The notes under the pieces are model-generated. The model did not search any database, was not told where the DNA came from, and saw nothing but the letters and a program-made list of their open reading frames with translations. DNA of 64,000 nt from assembly GCA_910589315.1 (NCBI GenBank), contig CAJUTB010000006.1, forward strand, positions 35,503-99,502. The letters run 5' to 3'. Numbering within the stretch: the first letter of the stretch is position 1; each line of letters opens with the position of its first letter. Source of the DNA: an uncultured Oscillibacter sp. (lineage in GTDB: Bacteria; Bacillota; Clostridia; Oscillospirales; Oscillospiraceae). Both the position numbers and the translations under genes were made by a program. Below, piece by piece: positions 24,307 through 31,802 of the stretch.

Positions 24307-25421
24307 GACGCGCCGCCCTCCTCTCGCTGGGCCTGAGCCAGCATCTGGCCCATCTGGCTCTTGTTTCTGTGCTTCTTCATCTCATACATGATCAACGCCA
24401 GCGTAATAACGCCATAGGACGCAAATACGCGGAAGTATTCGCCAATCATGGAGTCGCCGATGATCGCCGTACCAGCGGCGGGCGCGGCAATGAACATCAG
24501 ATGGAACAGCGTCACGCCCAGGAAAGCGTTGCCGATGGACGCCCGGTCCACCGACGCGCCGCCCACCAGCAGCGCGGCAATGCAGAACATGCCGATTTGG
24601 GAATGCGCGGTGTAGGTGGGGAGGTTGCCCATGTTTTGCAGGTAGATCACCATGCCAAAACCAGCGAACACGGTGGACATGATGATGGAGATCACGCGGG
24701 TCCGCTCCACCTTGATGCCCGCGTCCCGGGCCACATTCATATCCTGGCCCACAGCCCGCATATCCTGTCCCAGCTTGGTCCGCCGGAACCAGACGATAAA
24801 CAGGCACAGCAGTCCGATGAGGAGGAAGGTCAGCACCGGAATTTTCACGCCGCCAATCCGGACAGCCAGCAGGTCGTCCAGAGCCTGGCGCATATTCAGC
24901 AGGCTGACGGTGTTGCGGATGCCATAGCCGCGGGGGAGCTTGATGGAGCTGTGAATGATGGGGATGACGGGTCCCATCATATACAGCACAACCAGCAGAT
25001 AGATGCCGCCGCCCATGAAGAAGTTCATGATATAGCCGGTGATCATCTCCCGGCCCATGGCCATATTCATCACAGTGCCGCAGAACCAGCCCAGGAGAAT
25101 GGAAATCGGAATGGACATGATCATGGCCAGGACGATGCCGGGGATGCCCCAGATCTGCCAGTCCGCCACGAAGATGATGGCGATTTCCGCCGCCATCGCG
25201 CCCAGCGTCATACCGAAATTCAGGCCCATGCCCGACATAATCGGAAACAGCAGGCAGAGAACCAGGAACGTGTTCCGTCCCATACGGGTGATGATCTCGT
25301 TGAGCAGATACCCGGGCGAGAAGCCGGAGAGGGGAAGCAGAATGGCGCAGATGATGACGAACATGATCGGCACCATATTGTTGAGCAGAAAGTTTACGGC
25401 TTTGTTTTGCTTCGTGTTCAT
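24303..25421 (-). CDS. ABC importer permease (second subunit)
   Basis: 372 residues with about ten hydrophobic segments, of the BPD_transp_2 family used by BMP/ribose/branched-chain-type importers. The EAA-like cytoplasmic loop is seen around TKLGQDMRAVGQDMNVARDAGI, followed by ALLVGGASVDRASIGNAFLG. It pairs with the permease encoded upstream to form a heterodimeric channel. The ATG at 25421 forms a 4-bp ATGA overlap with that gene; the longer frame upstream is an artefact overlapping the other permease. The C-terminal tail is Gln- and Glu-rich. Substrate unknown. Confidence 0.9.
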   Translation of the reverse strand: MNTKQNKAVNFLLNNMVPIMFVIICAILLPLSGFSPGYLLNEIITRMGRNTFLVLCLLFPIMSGMGLNFGMTLGAMAAEIAIIFVADWQIWGIPGIVLAMIMSIPISILLGWFCGTVMNMAMGREMITGYIMNFFMGGGIYLLVVLYMMGPVIPIIHSSIKLPRGYGIRNTVSLLNMRQALDDLLAVRIGGVKIPVLTFLLIGLLCLFIVWFRRTKLGQDMRAVGQDMNVARDAGIKVERTRVISIIMSTVFAGFGMVIYLQNMGNLPTYTAHSQIGMFCIAALLVGGASVDRASIGNAFLGVTLFHLMFIAAPAAGTAIIGDSMIGEYFRVFASYGVITLALIMYEMKKHRNKSQMGQMLAQAQREEGGAS

Positions 25422-26476
25422 TTTGTACCCTCCGTCTTTCTGGTCAGAGCATAGAGGATCATACCCTGGGTGACGATGACGCGGACGACCTCGCTGATAT
25501 CCATGCGAATCACGGCGTTGACAATGGTGGGCGTCATCGTGACCATGCCCTGAAAGAGAATTGTACCGATGATCACGTTGGGGATGGACGCCTTGTTCAC
25601 CGACGCACCGCCGATCAGGATGGCGGAGACGGTGGGCAGCGTCATATTCGTGGGGGCGGTGTAGAGCTGAATGAAGCCGAAGCCCTGCTGGTAAACCAGG
25701 ATACCCACCGCGCCCAGCCAGGTAGAGAGGATGACGGAGAGGGTACGGGTCCGGTCGACATTGATGCCCGCCGCCTGGGCGAAGACCCGGTTCGAGCCAA
25801 CCGCCGTCATGGCCGTGCCGGTCTTGGTCCGCAGAAACAGCCACATCAGGAAGGCCAGCAGCACAAAGAACAGCAGGGAACCGGTGGGAATTTCCAGGTT
25901 TCCGACTTTAATGTGAAGAATTTTGGCCAGCACCTGGTCATAAAAGCCCTCCAGGGAGATGGTGGGGCGCAGGCCCGAGCCGGACAGGCCCCAGACCATC
26001 GTGGGACTGGTGTAGGGCAGGAGCAGCCACATCATGCACATGAAGGAAATGGCGGAGAAGCCCACATAAGTGGCGATCATCATTTCGCCGCCCTTGATCT
26101 TGTTCAAAAGCGCGCCGTAGCCGGTGCCGAAAACGACGGCGAAGGGCGTGGCAATGACAATGGCCATTACGAAGCTGAACGCTCCGGTAAATCCAAATTG
26201 AATCGAAAGAGTTGCCCCCAGAAGGCCGGAGATAATGCCCAGAGGCAGCCCGAAATTCAGGCCGCAGCCGGAGTGAACCATGGGCACCATGGCCAGCACC
26301 AGAATGGCATTCCAGCTGAAGCGGTTGACCGTGTTGGTAATCTGCGTGGCGAAGTCCGCCCCCACAAAGGGGGCTACAATATAGAGCAGGATCAGAAACC
26401 CTGCGATAATCAGCCTTGGAAGGCCCATTTTACCCAGCCAATAGCGCAAGGCGTCCGCATATGCTACTTGATACAT
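25418..26476 (-). CDS. ABC importer permease (first subunit)
   Basis: 352 residues with about nine or ten transmembrane helices. It belongs to the same BPD_transp_2 family as its neighbour and has the corresponding loop TKTGTAMTAVGSNRVFAQAAGI followed by ILIGGASVNKASIPNVIIG. It lies 12 bp after the ATPase gene and overlaps the second permease by 4 bp. The two permeases are clearly homologous, as in other importers of this class with two different membrane subunits. The start ATG at 26476 has GGAGGG nearby. Substrate unknown. Confidence 0.9.
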   Translation of the reverse strand: MYQVAYADALRYWLGKMGLPRLIIAGFLILLYIVAPFVGADFATQITNTVNRFSWNAILVLAMVPMVHSGCGLNFGLPLGIISGLLGATLSIQFGFTGAFSFVMAIVIATPFAVVFGTGYGALLNKIKGGEMMIATYVGFSAISFMCMMWLLLPYTSPTMVWGLSGSGLRPTISLEGFYDQVLAKILHIKVGNLEIPTGSLLFFVLLAFLMWLFLRTKTGTAMTAVGSNRVFAQAAGINVDRTRTLSVILSTWLGAVGILVYQQGFGFIQLYTAPTNMTLPTVSAILIGGASVNKASIPNVIIGTILFQGMVTMTPTIVNAVIRMDISEVVRVIVTQGMILYALTRKTEGTK

Positions 26477-26488
26477 CGTTTTCCCTCC

Positions 26489-28081
26489 TTACTTCACCTG
26501 GCTGACCATCAGCATACCGAATTCCTCGGAGGATTCCGACGCCGGGAGAATCCCGGCGATTTTTCCGCCGGAGACAATGGCGATCCGGTCGCAGGTCTGC
26601 CGCAGCTCCTCCAGCTCGGAGGAAATCATCACCACCGTGACGCCCCGTTCCCGGTTGAACTTCTTCAGCGCGTCCAGTACCAGGGACTTCGCGCCCACGT
26701 CAATGCCGCGGGTGGGTTCGGAAACAAAGAGGAATTTCGGTTCCAGCGCAAAGGCTTTGGCCAGGCAGACCTTCTGCTGGTTGCCGCCGGAGAGCTCCCG
26801 GGCCTTCTGCTGGGAGCTGGTGCATTTGATCATCAGCTCGTCGATATACTTCTGCGTCACCGCATGGATGGCCTTTTCATCCCGCAGCGTAATGGGACCG
26901 AAATGCTTGAGGAATTTGTTTTGCACCTGCATAGCCGGAAAGGCGATATTCCATTCCAGACTCTCGTCCAGGAGCAGGCCCACGCCCCGCCGGTCCTCGG
27001 AGACGAAGGCAAGGGAGGCGTTGAGGCAGACTTTCGGGCTGTTGAGAGGAATTTCCTTCCCGTTAAATTCCACGTGTCCGCCGGCGTCGTAAAGGCCCAT
27101 GACGCCGTTTGGAATGCCCAGCTTGCCCTGGCCCGCCAGACCGCCGATGCCGAGAATTTCGCCTTCCCGCACGTCCAGGCTGACGTTGCGGACGGTTTCG
27201 CCGGGCATGTCCACCCAGAGATTTCGGATGGAGAGGATGGTTTTTCCGCCGGACTCTGCCGCGGCGGCCTTTTCCGATGGAGCGGCGGAGGATTCCACGT
27301 TCCGCCCGACCATCCATTTGGTGATGTCGGAGACGCTGGTTTCTTTTGCCGGCACGTCCCGGACTACATAGCCGTCCCGCATGACCACCACCTTGTCACA
27401 CACGGAGAGGATCTCCTGGAGACGGTGGGTGATGAAGATGACGGCGATGCCCTGGGCGGCCATGTTGCGGATGGAGTCCAGCAGCGCGGCGGCCTCTTTT
27501 TCGGTCAGCACGGCCGTCGGCTCGTCCAGAATCAACAGCTTGAGCTGGTCCTTGCTCAATTCGCGGGCAATCTCCGTGAACTGCTTGTGGCCAACGGGCA
27601 TATCGCTGATACGCATATCCGCGTCAATCTGCACGCCCATTTTTTGAATGGCCTTGGCGGAGGTCTCCGCGATGGTCTTGTAATTCAGCGTGTTCAGCCG
27701 CTCGCCGAACACCTCGGAAAGAAGGGTCTTTTTGACCGGTTCCCGGTTCAGCACGATGTTTTCCGCCGCGGTAAAGCCGGGGATCAGGGAGAATTCCTGG
27801 TGGACCATGCCGATTCCGGCGGCCAGCGCGTCAAAGGGCGTATTGAAAACGGCCTTCTCTCCGTTTAAGAGGATATCGCCGCTGTATCCGCCGGTTTCCC
27901 GGATGACATCCATGCCGAAAAGAATTTTCATCAGCGTACTCTTGCCCGCGCCGTTCTCGCCGCACAGGCCCAGGACCTCGCCTGCGCCCAAGGTGAAGTT
28001 GATATCGGTGAGGACTTGGTTTCCGAAGAAATCCTTTTTAATGTTTTGCATCTGCAAGAGGGGAGTACCTTGTTTTTCCAT
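26489..28081 (-). CDS. Tandem-domain ABC importer ATPase
   Basis: 530 residues with two fused nucleotide-binding domains, as in RbsA/MglA-type ATPases. Domain 1 has a full Walker A (GENGAGKST, about 40-48), a weak signature around MPVGHKQ, and Walker B LLILDEPTAVL. Domain 2 has a degenerate Walker A (GLAGQGKLGI) but a good signature LSGGNQQKV and FLFVSEPTRGIDVG. Such asymmetry is usual in this family. It powers the two permeases encoded downstream. The start ATG follows a GTGCAG-type weak ribosome site after the 28105-28128 hairpin, so its yield may be lower than that of the binding proteins. Confidence 0.94.
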   Translation of the reverse strand: MEKQGTPLLQMQNIKKDFFGNQVLTDINFTLGAGEVLGLCGENGAGKSTLMKILFGMDVIRETGGYSGDILLNGEKAVFNTPFDALAAGIGMVHQEFSLIPGFTAAENIVLNREPVKKTLLSEVFGERLNTLNYKTIAETSAKAIQKMGVQIDADMRISDMPVGHKQFTEIARELSKDQLKLLILDEPTAVLTEKEAAALLDSIRNMAAQGIAVIFITHRLQEILSVCDKVVVMRDGYVVRDVPAKETSVSDITKWMVGRNVESSAAPSEKAAAAESGGKTILSIRNLWVDMPGETVRNVSLDVREGEILGIGGLAGQGKLGIPNGVMGLYDAGGHVEFNGKEIPLNSPKVCLNASLAFVSEDRRGVGLLLDESLEWNIAFPAMQVQNKFLKHFGPITLRDEKAIHAVTQKYIDELMIKCTSSQQKARELSGGNQQKVCLAKAFALEPKFLFVSEPTRGIDVGAKSLVLDALKKFNRERGVTVVMISSELEELRQTCDRIAIVSGGKIAGILPASESSEEFGMLMVSQVK

Positions 28082-28104
28082 AACTGCACCCTACCTAAGA
28101 AAAT

Positions 28105-28128
28105 CAGGGGGAGGTCTGCCTCCCCCTG
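28105..28128 (-). other. GC-rich stem-loop between binding-protein and ATPase genes
   Basis: Perfect 10-bp stem CAGGGGGAGG/CCTCCCCCTG with a TCTG tetraloop. Stem-loops at this place in importer operons commonly stabilise the binding-protein mRNA or partly terminate transcription. A short T-rich stretch follows on the minus strand. Confidence 0.6.
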
Positions 28129-28147
28129 CATTTGAAGTCTTGTGTTG

Positions 28148-29401
28148 TCAGCTGACGGTGAAATATTTCTCGGGGACCTCCACCTGCGCGTTGCCCAGAT
28201 ACCAGCCGGGATCGCCCATGATGTAGGTATCCTGATAGACGAGGAACACGTTGTCGGACTTGACGCCGGTGGTGGCGTTGACATAGCCGGAGCCGTTCCA
28301 TTCCGCGTTGGGGGTGTAAACCTGGAACGCGGCGGAGAGGTCGTCCATATCCAGAAGCTCGCTCTTGCCGTCGATGACGTTCATCGCGTGCTGGGCAAGG
28401 CCGGCGGAGAGGGTATATCCATAGGAATAAGCCCAGGTGCCGAAACGGCCTGCGCCGCCGCCTGCTACGATGGCTTCTTCCACCTTGGCAAGAATTTTCT
28501 CAAAGTCGCCCGCTTCCTCAGTGAGGTCCAGACCCAACGCGCCGGGATAGCCCTTCAGGGGGGAGGGCATATCGGCTTCGACGAAGTAGCCGCCGCATTC
28601 CATCAGCCGCTTCAGGAGCGGTTCCGTATGCGCGCCGTTGGTGGCGAAAAACGCAGTGTTCTGGCCATACTTTTCGACCCATTCGGGAACCTTTTCCAGG
28701 ATGAACGCCTGTGCGCCGGGGACGCCCACATCCGTGATGGGGTCGGGAGCGGTTTCCTGAACGAAGGTCATGCCAAACTCCTCGCAGGTTGCCTCCATGA
28801 TAGCGGCGCGGCGGCTCATGCTCTCATAAGCCAGGTGGCGGGGGAAGGAGACGTGCACAAAGGTGTCGCAGCCCAGCTCGTGAGCGGCGCGGATCACTAG
28901 ATATCCGCGGGACACAAAGTCGCTGGTGCAGGCAAGATCCGCCGCGGAACCGATTTCGGGAAGGTCCTCGTGGGGCTCGCCGGCAATGCAGATGATGTCG
29001 GGGCGGCGTTCCTTGATCTGACGGAAGGCCTCCGTCGTGCCGGGGACGGCCTGGTTGACGATGATGGCCTTCATGTCCGGGTCGTCGGACATATTGAGGA
29101 TGGTTTGAATGGAGGTTTCCATTTCCTCCGTGAAGTTGTCGGGATAGATGGCGAGCTTGATGCGGTCTTCGCCGTACTTGGCCTGGAAGGCTTCCGCGCC
29201 GCGGCGGTCGTCCTCGGACTGGGAGACGGAGCCGGTGATGATGCCGATGTGGTAGTTATCGCCGGCATCCTCGCCGCCGCCGTCACCGCTGGGCTGGGAC
29301 TGATCGCCGCCGCCGGACGCGGGGGGATTGCTGTCGCCGCTGCAGGCCGCGAGGGAGAGAACCATTGCCAGGGCCAGCAGCATGGAGAGAAACTTTTTCA
29401 T
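28148..29401 (-). CDS. DUF3798-type substrate-binding lipoprotein (copy 2)
   Basis: 417 residues. The signal peptide ends in a lipobox (SLAAC, Cys20), followed by a Gly/Ser/Pro-rich spacer and a two-lobed periplasmic-binding-type fold starting YHIGIITGSVSQSEDDRRG. The family matches the DUF3798 proteins I know from Clostridia, related to BMP-type binding proteins. It would sit on the outer face of the membrane and deliver ligand to the permeases. It is about 80 percent identical by eye to the product of 29513-30793, with most differences in the linker and scattered surface positions. Ligand unknown. Confidence 0.88.
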   Translation of the reverse strand: MKKFLSMLLALAMVLSLAACSGDSNPPASGGGDQSQPSGDGGGEDAGDNYHIGIITGSVSQSEDDRRGAEAFQAKYGEDRIKLAIYPDNFTEEMETSIQTILNMSDDPDMKAIIVNQAVPGTTEAFRQIKERRPDIICIAGEPHEDLPEIGSAADLACTSDFVSRGYLVIRAAHELGCDTFVHVSFPRHLAYESMSRRAAIMEATCEEFGMTFVQETAPDPITDVGVPGAQAFILEKVPEWVEKYGQNTAFFATNGAHTEPLLKRLMECGGYFVEADMPSPLKGYPGALGLDLTEEAGDFEKILAKVEEAIVAGGGAGRFGTWAYSYGYTLSAGLAQHAMNVIDGKSELLDMDDLSAAFQVYTPNAEWNGSGYVNATTGVKSDNVFLVYQDTYIMGDPGWYLGNAQVEVPEKYFTVS

Positions 29402-29441
29402 GATGAACCTCCTGAAATTTCTCTTTTCTGTATAGAAGGGA

Positions 29442-29478
29442 GGAGGGTTCCGGTTTTCAGAGAAAATCAGAACCCTCC
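29442..29478 (-). other. Stem-loop between the two binding-protein genes
   Basis: GGAGGGTTC pairs with GAACCCTCC, and an inner TTTTC pairs with GAAAA. No T run follows on the minus strand, so it is more likely an mRNA-stabilising or processing element than a terminator. Confidence 0.5.
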
Positions 29479-29512
29479 AATTTCCCCCCTTTTTTTTAAT
29501 TACGCGTTGGGT

Positions 29513-30793
29513 TTAGCTGATGGTGAAGAACTTTTCGGGGACCTCCACCTGGGCGTTGCCCATATAGTGGCCGGGATTGCCCATGATATAGGTGTCCTGA
29601 TAGATCAGGAACACATTGTCGGACTTGACGCCGGTGGTGGCGTTGGTGTAGCCGGAGCCGTTCCACTCCGCGTCGGGGGAGTAGACCTGGAGAGCCGCGG
29701 CCACGTCGTCCATGTCCTGAAGGTCGCTCTTGCCGTCGATGACGTTCATGGCGTGCTGGGCAAGACCGGCGGAGAGGGTGTAGCCATAGGAATAAGCCCA
29801 GGTGCCGAAGTGATCCGCGCCGCCGGCGTCCGCGATGGAGGATTCCACCTTCGCAAGAATCTTGGCGAAGTCGCCCGCTTCTTCCGTCAGGTCCAGACCC
29901 AGCGCGCCGGGATAGCCCATCAGAGGAGAGGGCAGGTCGGCTTCAATGAAGTAGCCGCCGTATTCCAGCAGACGCTTGAGCAGGGGCTCGGTATGGGCGT
30001 CGTTGGTGCAGAAGTAAGCGGCCTTTTCGCCGTATTTGCCAACCCACTCGGGAACCTTTTCCAGGATATAAGCCTGCGCGCCGGGAATGCCCACGTCGGT
30101 GGTGGGGTCGGGAGCGGTCTCCTGAACGAAGGTCATGCCGAGATCCTTGCAGGCTTCCTCCATGATAGCGGCGCGGCGGCTCATGGTCTCATAGGCCATG
30201 TGGCGGGGGAAGGAGATGTGCACGAAGGTGTCGCAGCCCAGCTCGTGAGCGGTGCGGATGATCAGGTATCCGCGGGACACAAAGTCGTTGTTGCACACCA
30301 GGTCGGCCGCGGAGCCGATCTCGGGAAGGTCCTCGTGAGACTCGCCGGCAATGCAGATGATATCGGGGCGGCGTTCCTTGATCTGGCGGAAGGCTTCCGT
30401 CGTGCCGGGAACGGCCTGGTTGACGATGATGGCCTTCATATCCGGGTCGTCGGACATATTCACGATGGTCTGGACGGTGGTTTCCAGTTCTTCCGTGAAG
30501 TTGTCGGGATAGATGGCGAGCTTGATGCGGTCCTCGCCGTACTGCGCCTGGAAGGCTTCCGCGCCGCGGCGGTCGTCTTCGGACTGGGAGACGGAACCGG
30601 TGATGATGCCAATGTGATAATCGCCGCCGGTCTCGCCGCCGGACGTGTCATTAGAATCGTCGCCGCCGGTCTGAGACTGATCAGGCTGGTCGTTTCCGCC
30701 GGATGCGGGCGGGGTGGGGTCGTTGTTGCTGCCGCAGGCCGCGAGGGAGAAAACCAAAGCCAGCGTCAGCAGTGCGCAGAGAAACTTCTTCAT
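29513..30793 (-). CDS. DUF3798-type substrate-binding lipoprotein (copy 1)
   Basis: 426 residues with lipobox SLAAC (Cys20), a Gly/Asp/Thr-rich linker and the same YHIGIITGSVSQSEDDRRG fold as the next gene. It is the first gene of the importer operon, with its own promoter, operator-like palindrome and leader hairpin upstream. Two near-identical binding proteins serving one ATPase/permease set suggest either higher dosage or slightly different ligands. GGAGG precedes the ATG at 30793. Confidence 0.88.
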   Translation of the reverse strand: MKKFLCALLTLALVFSLAACGSNNDPTPPASGGNDQPDQSQTGGDDSNDTSGGETGGDYHIGIITGSVSQSEDDRRGAEAFQAQYGEDRIKLAIYPDNFTEELETTVQTIVNMSDDPDMKAIIVNQAVPGTTEAFRQIKERRPDIICIAGESHEDLPEIGSAADLVCNNDFVSRGYLIIRTAHELGCDTFVHISFPRHMAYETMSRRAAIMEEACKDLGMTFVQETAPDPTTDVGIPGAQAYILEKVPEWVGKYGEKAAYFCTNDAHTEPLLKRLLEYGGYFIEADLPSPLMGYPGALGLDLTEEAGDFAKILAKVESSIADAGGADHFGTWAYSYGYTLSAGLAQHAMNVIDGKSDLQDMDDVAAALQVYSPDAEWNGSGYTNATTGVKSDNVFLIYQDTYIMGNPGHYMGNAQVEVPEKFFTIS

Positions 30794-30840
30794 TATAAAC
30801 CTCCTAAAAATTTGTGTCGCCGGGCGTACAGGATGGATTA

Positions 30841-30867
30841 CTTCTGGTTTCCGGAGGAAACCAGAAG
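30841..30867 (-). other. Perfect 12-bp hairpin in the importer mRNA leader
   Basis: CTTCTGGTTTCC pairs perfectly with GGAAACCAGAAG around a 3-base loop, about 50 nt before the start codon of the first binding-protein gene. It could stabilise the 5' end or attenuate. There is no T run. Confidence 0.55.
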
Positions 30868-30869
30868 GG

Positions 30870-30887
30870 AAAAGGTGTACACCTTTT
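30870..30887. promoter_or_regulatory. 18-bp perfect palindrome, likely operator of the importer operon
   Basis: AAAAGGTGTACACCTTTT lies just downstream of the -10 of the importer promoter, about +5 to +25, the usual place for a repressor that blocks transcription. The binding protein is not identified. It resembles the inversion-site core (AAAAGGTACACTTTTT) but has two extra central bases. Confidence 0.6.
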
Positions 30888-30898
30888 GAACTTTAATC

Positions 30899-30926
30899 AT
30901 TTTAACAAAAATCCCCGCTTTGTCAA
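30899..30926 (-). promoter_or_regulatory. Promoter of the DUF3798 importer operon
   Basis: Read leftward: TTGACA (30926-30921), a 16-bp spacer, TAAAAT (30904-30899), immediately followed by the palindrome 30887-30870. Confidence 0.75.
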
Positions 30927-31345
30927 CTATATTTTATACATTTCGTGCCGGGAACCGGAGGGGAAAGAAACTGCGTTAAAAGCGTTTTTACTACTTTCCA
31001 GCGACACAGGAGACACGTTTTAACGAAAAAGGGCAATGAAAGGCACTTTCCGTTAAAATTCAAACAAATGCCAAACCTGCAAAAGATTTCCGTTTCTGGA
31101 GCATAAAATCCCATTCCGGACGGAGGATGCGGTTTGATGCGAAAGGGGGTTGGAGCCTCCGGACAAACGGGAGAAAACCGACACGGGAATCCGGAAACGT
31201 GTCCGCGAAAAGTCCGAAAAAACATTTCGCCCCGCTTTCCAGGGGCCAAAACTTCGGAAAATAAGCCAAAGTGCAAAATTTGCCTGTTTTGCGCAGAAAA
31301 AAAGGCTTTTCTCCGGTTTCTCTGGTAATTTATGAAAAAAATGCC
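30927..31345. other. Intergenic region without a gene
   Basis: About 420 bp between the importer promoter and the V-ATPase promoter. Open frames here lack ribosome sites and family resemblance. I see only scattered A-rich tracts and no strong structure. Confidence 0.5.
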
Positions 31346-31374
31346 TTGCAAAGAGGACGCAGCTAGGCTATAAT
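31346..31374 (+). promoter_or_regulatory. sigma-A promoter of the V-ATPase operon
   Basis: TTGCAA (31346-31351), a 17-bp spacer, TATAAT (31369-31374). It gives a leader of about 105 nt. Confidence 0.8.
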
Positions 31375-31392
31375 ATCGAAAGAGACGGCCTT

Positions 31393-31449
31393 GCGGTCCG
31401 ACCAAGGAAGAAGACGCCCGCCAGAACCGGCGGGAATTGCCTGGACCGC
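31393..31449 (+). other. Structured leader of the V-ATPase mRNA
   Basis: GCGGTCC (31393-31399) pairs with GGACCGC (31443-31449) and encloses a second hairpin CCCGCC/GGCGGG (31417-31434). The fold ends about 37 nt before the first start codon. It could be a regulatory leader; I do not recognise a known riboswitch. Confidence 0.5.
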
Positions 31450-31486
31450 TTGGTTTCTGTATGTCTAAGAGAGAAGGTGAAAACGG

Positions 31487-31801
31487 ATGTCCCTGGAAGC
31501 AATTGAAAAGGTCGCACAGGTTGAACGCGAAACACAGGAGCGCAGAGCCGCCGCGGAGGCAGAGGCGCGCCAGATTCTCTCCGGCGCGGAACGCGACGGC
31601 CTTGCGCTCTTGCAGCAGACGCGGTCCGCCGCGGCGGAGGAGGGAAAAAACCTCCTGCGGCAGGCGGAGGAAAAGGCCGCTGCCCGCGCTGCGGAAACCG
31701 GCCGCACCGCGGAAGCCGCCGCCGCAGACCTGCAAAAAAAGGCGAAAAGCCATTTGGAGGAGGCCGCAGAGTTTATCGTGGGAAGGGTTGTGAAGCACTG
31801 A
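31487..31801 (+). CDS. ntpF: V-type ATPase subunit G/H-like stalk protein
   Basis: 104 residues, almost entirely a charged alanine-rich coiled coil (QVERETQERRAAAEAEARQI). This is the expected form of the peripheral-stalk subunit called NtpF/AhaH, which pairs with subunit E to hold the V1 head. It is the first gene of the operon, one base before the subunit I gene, as in other Clostridia. GAAGGTGAAAACGG precedes the ATG. Family assignment rests on composition and gene order. Confidence 0.85.
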   Translation: MSLEAIEKVAQVERETQERRAAAEAEARQILSGAERDGLALLQQTRSAAAEEGKNLLRQAEEKAAARAAETGRTAEAAAADLQKKAKSHLEEAAEFIVGRVVKH

Positions 31802-31802
31802 A

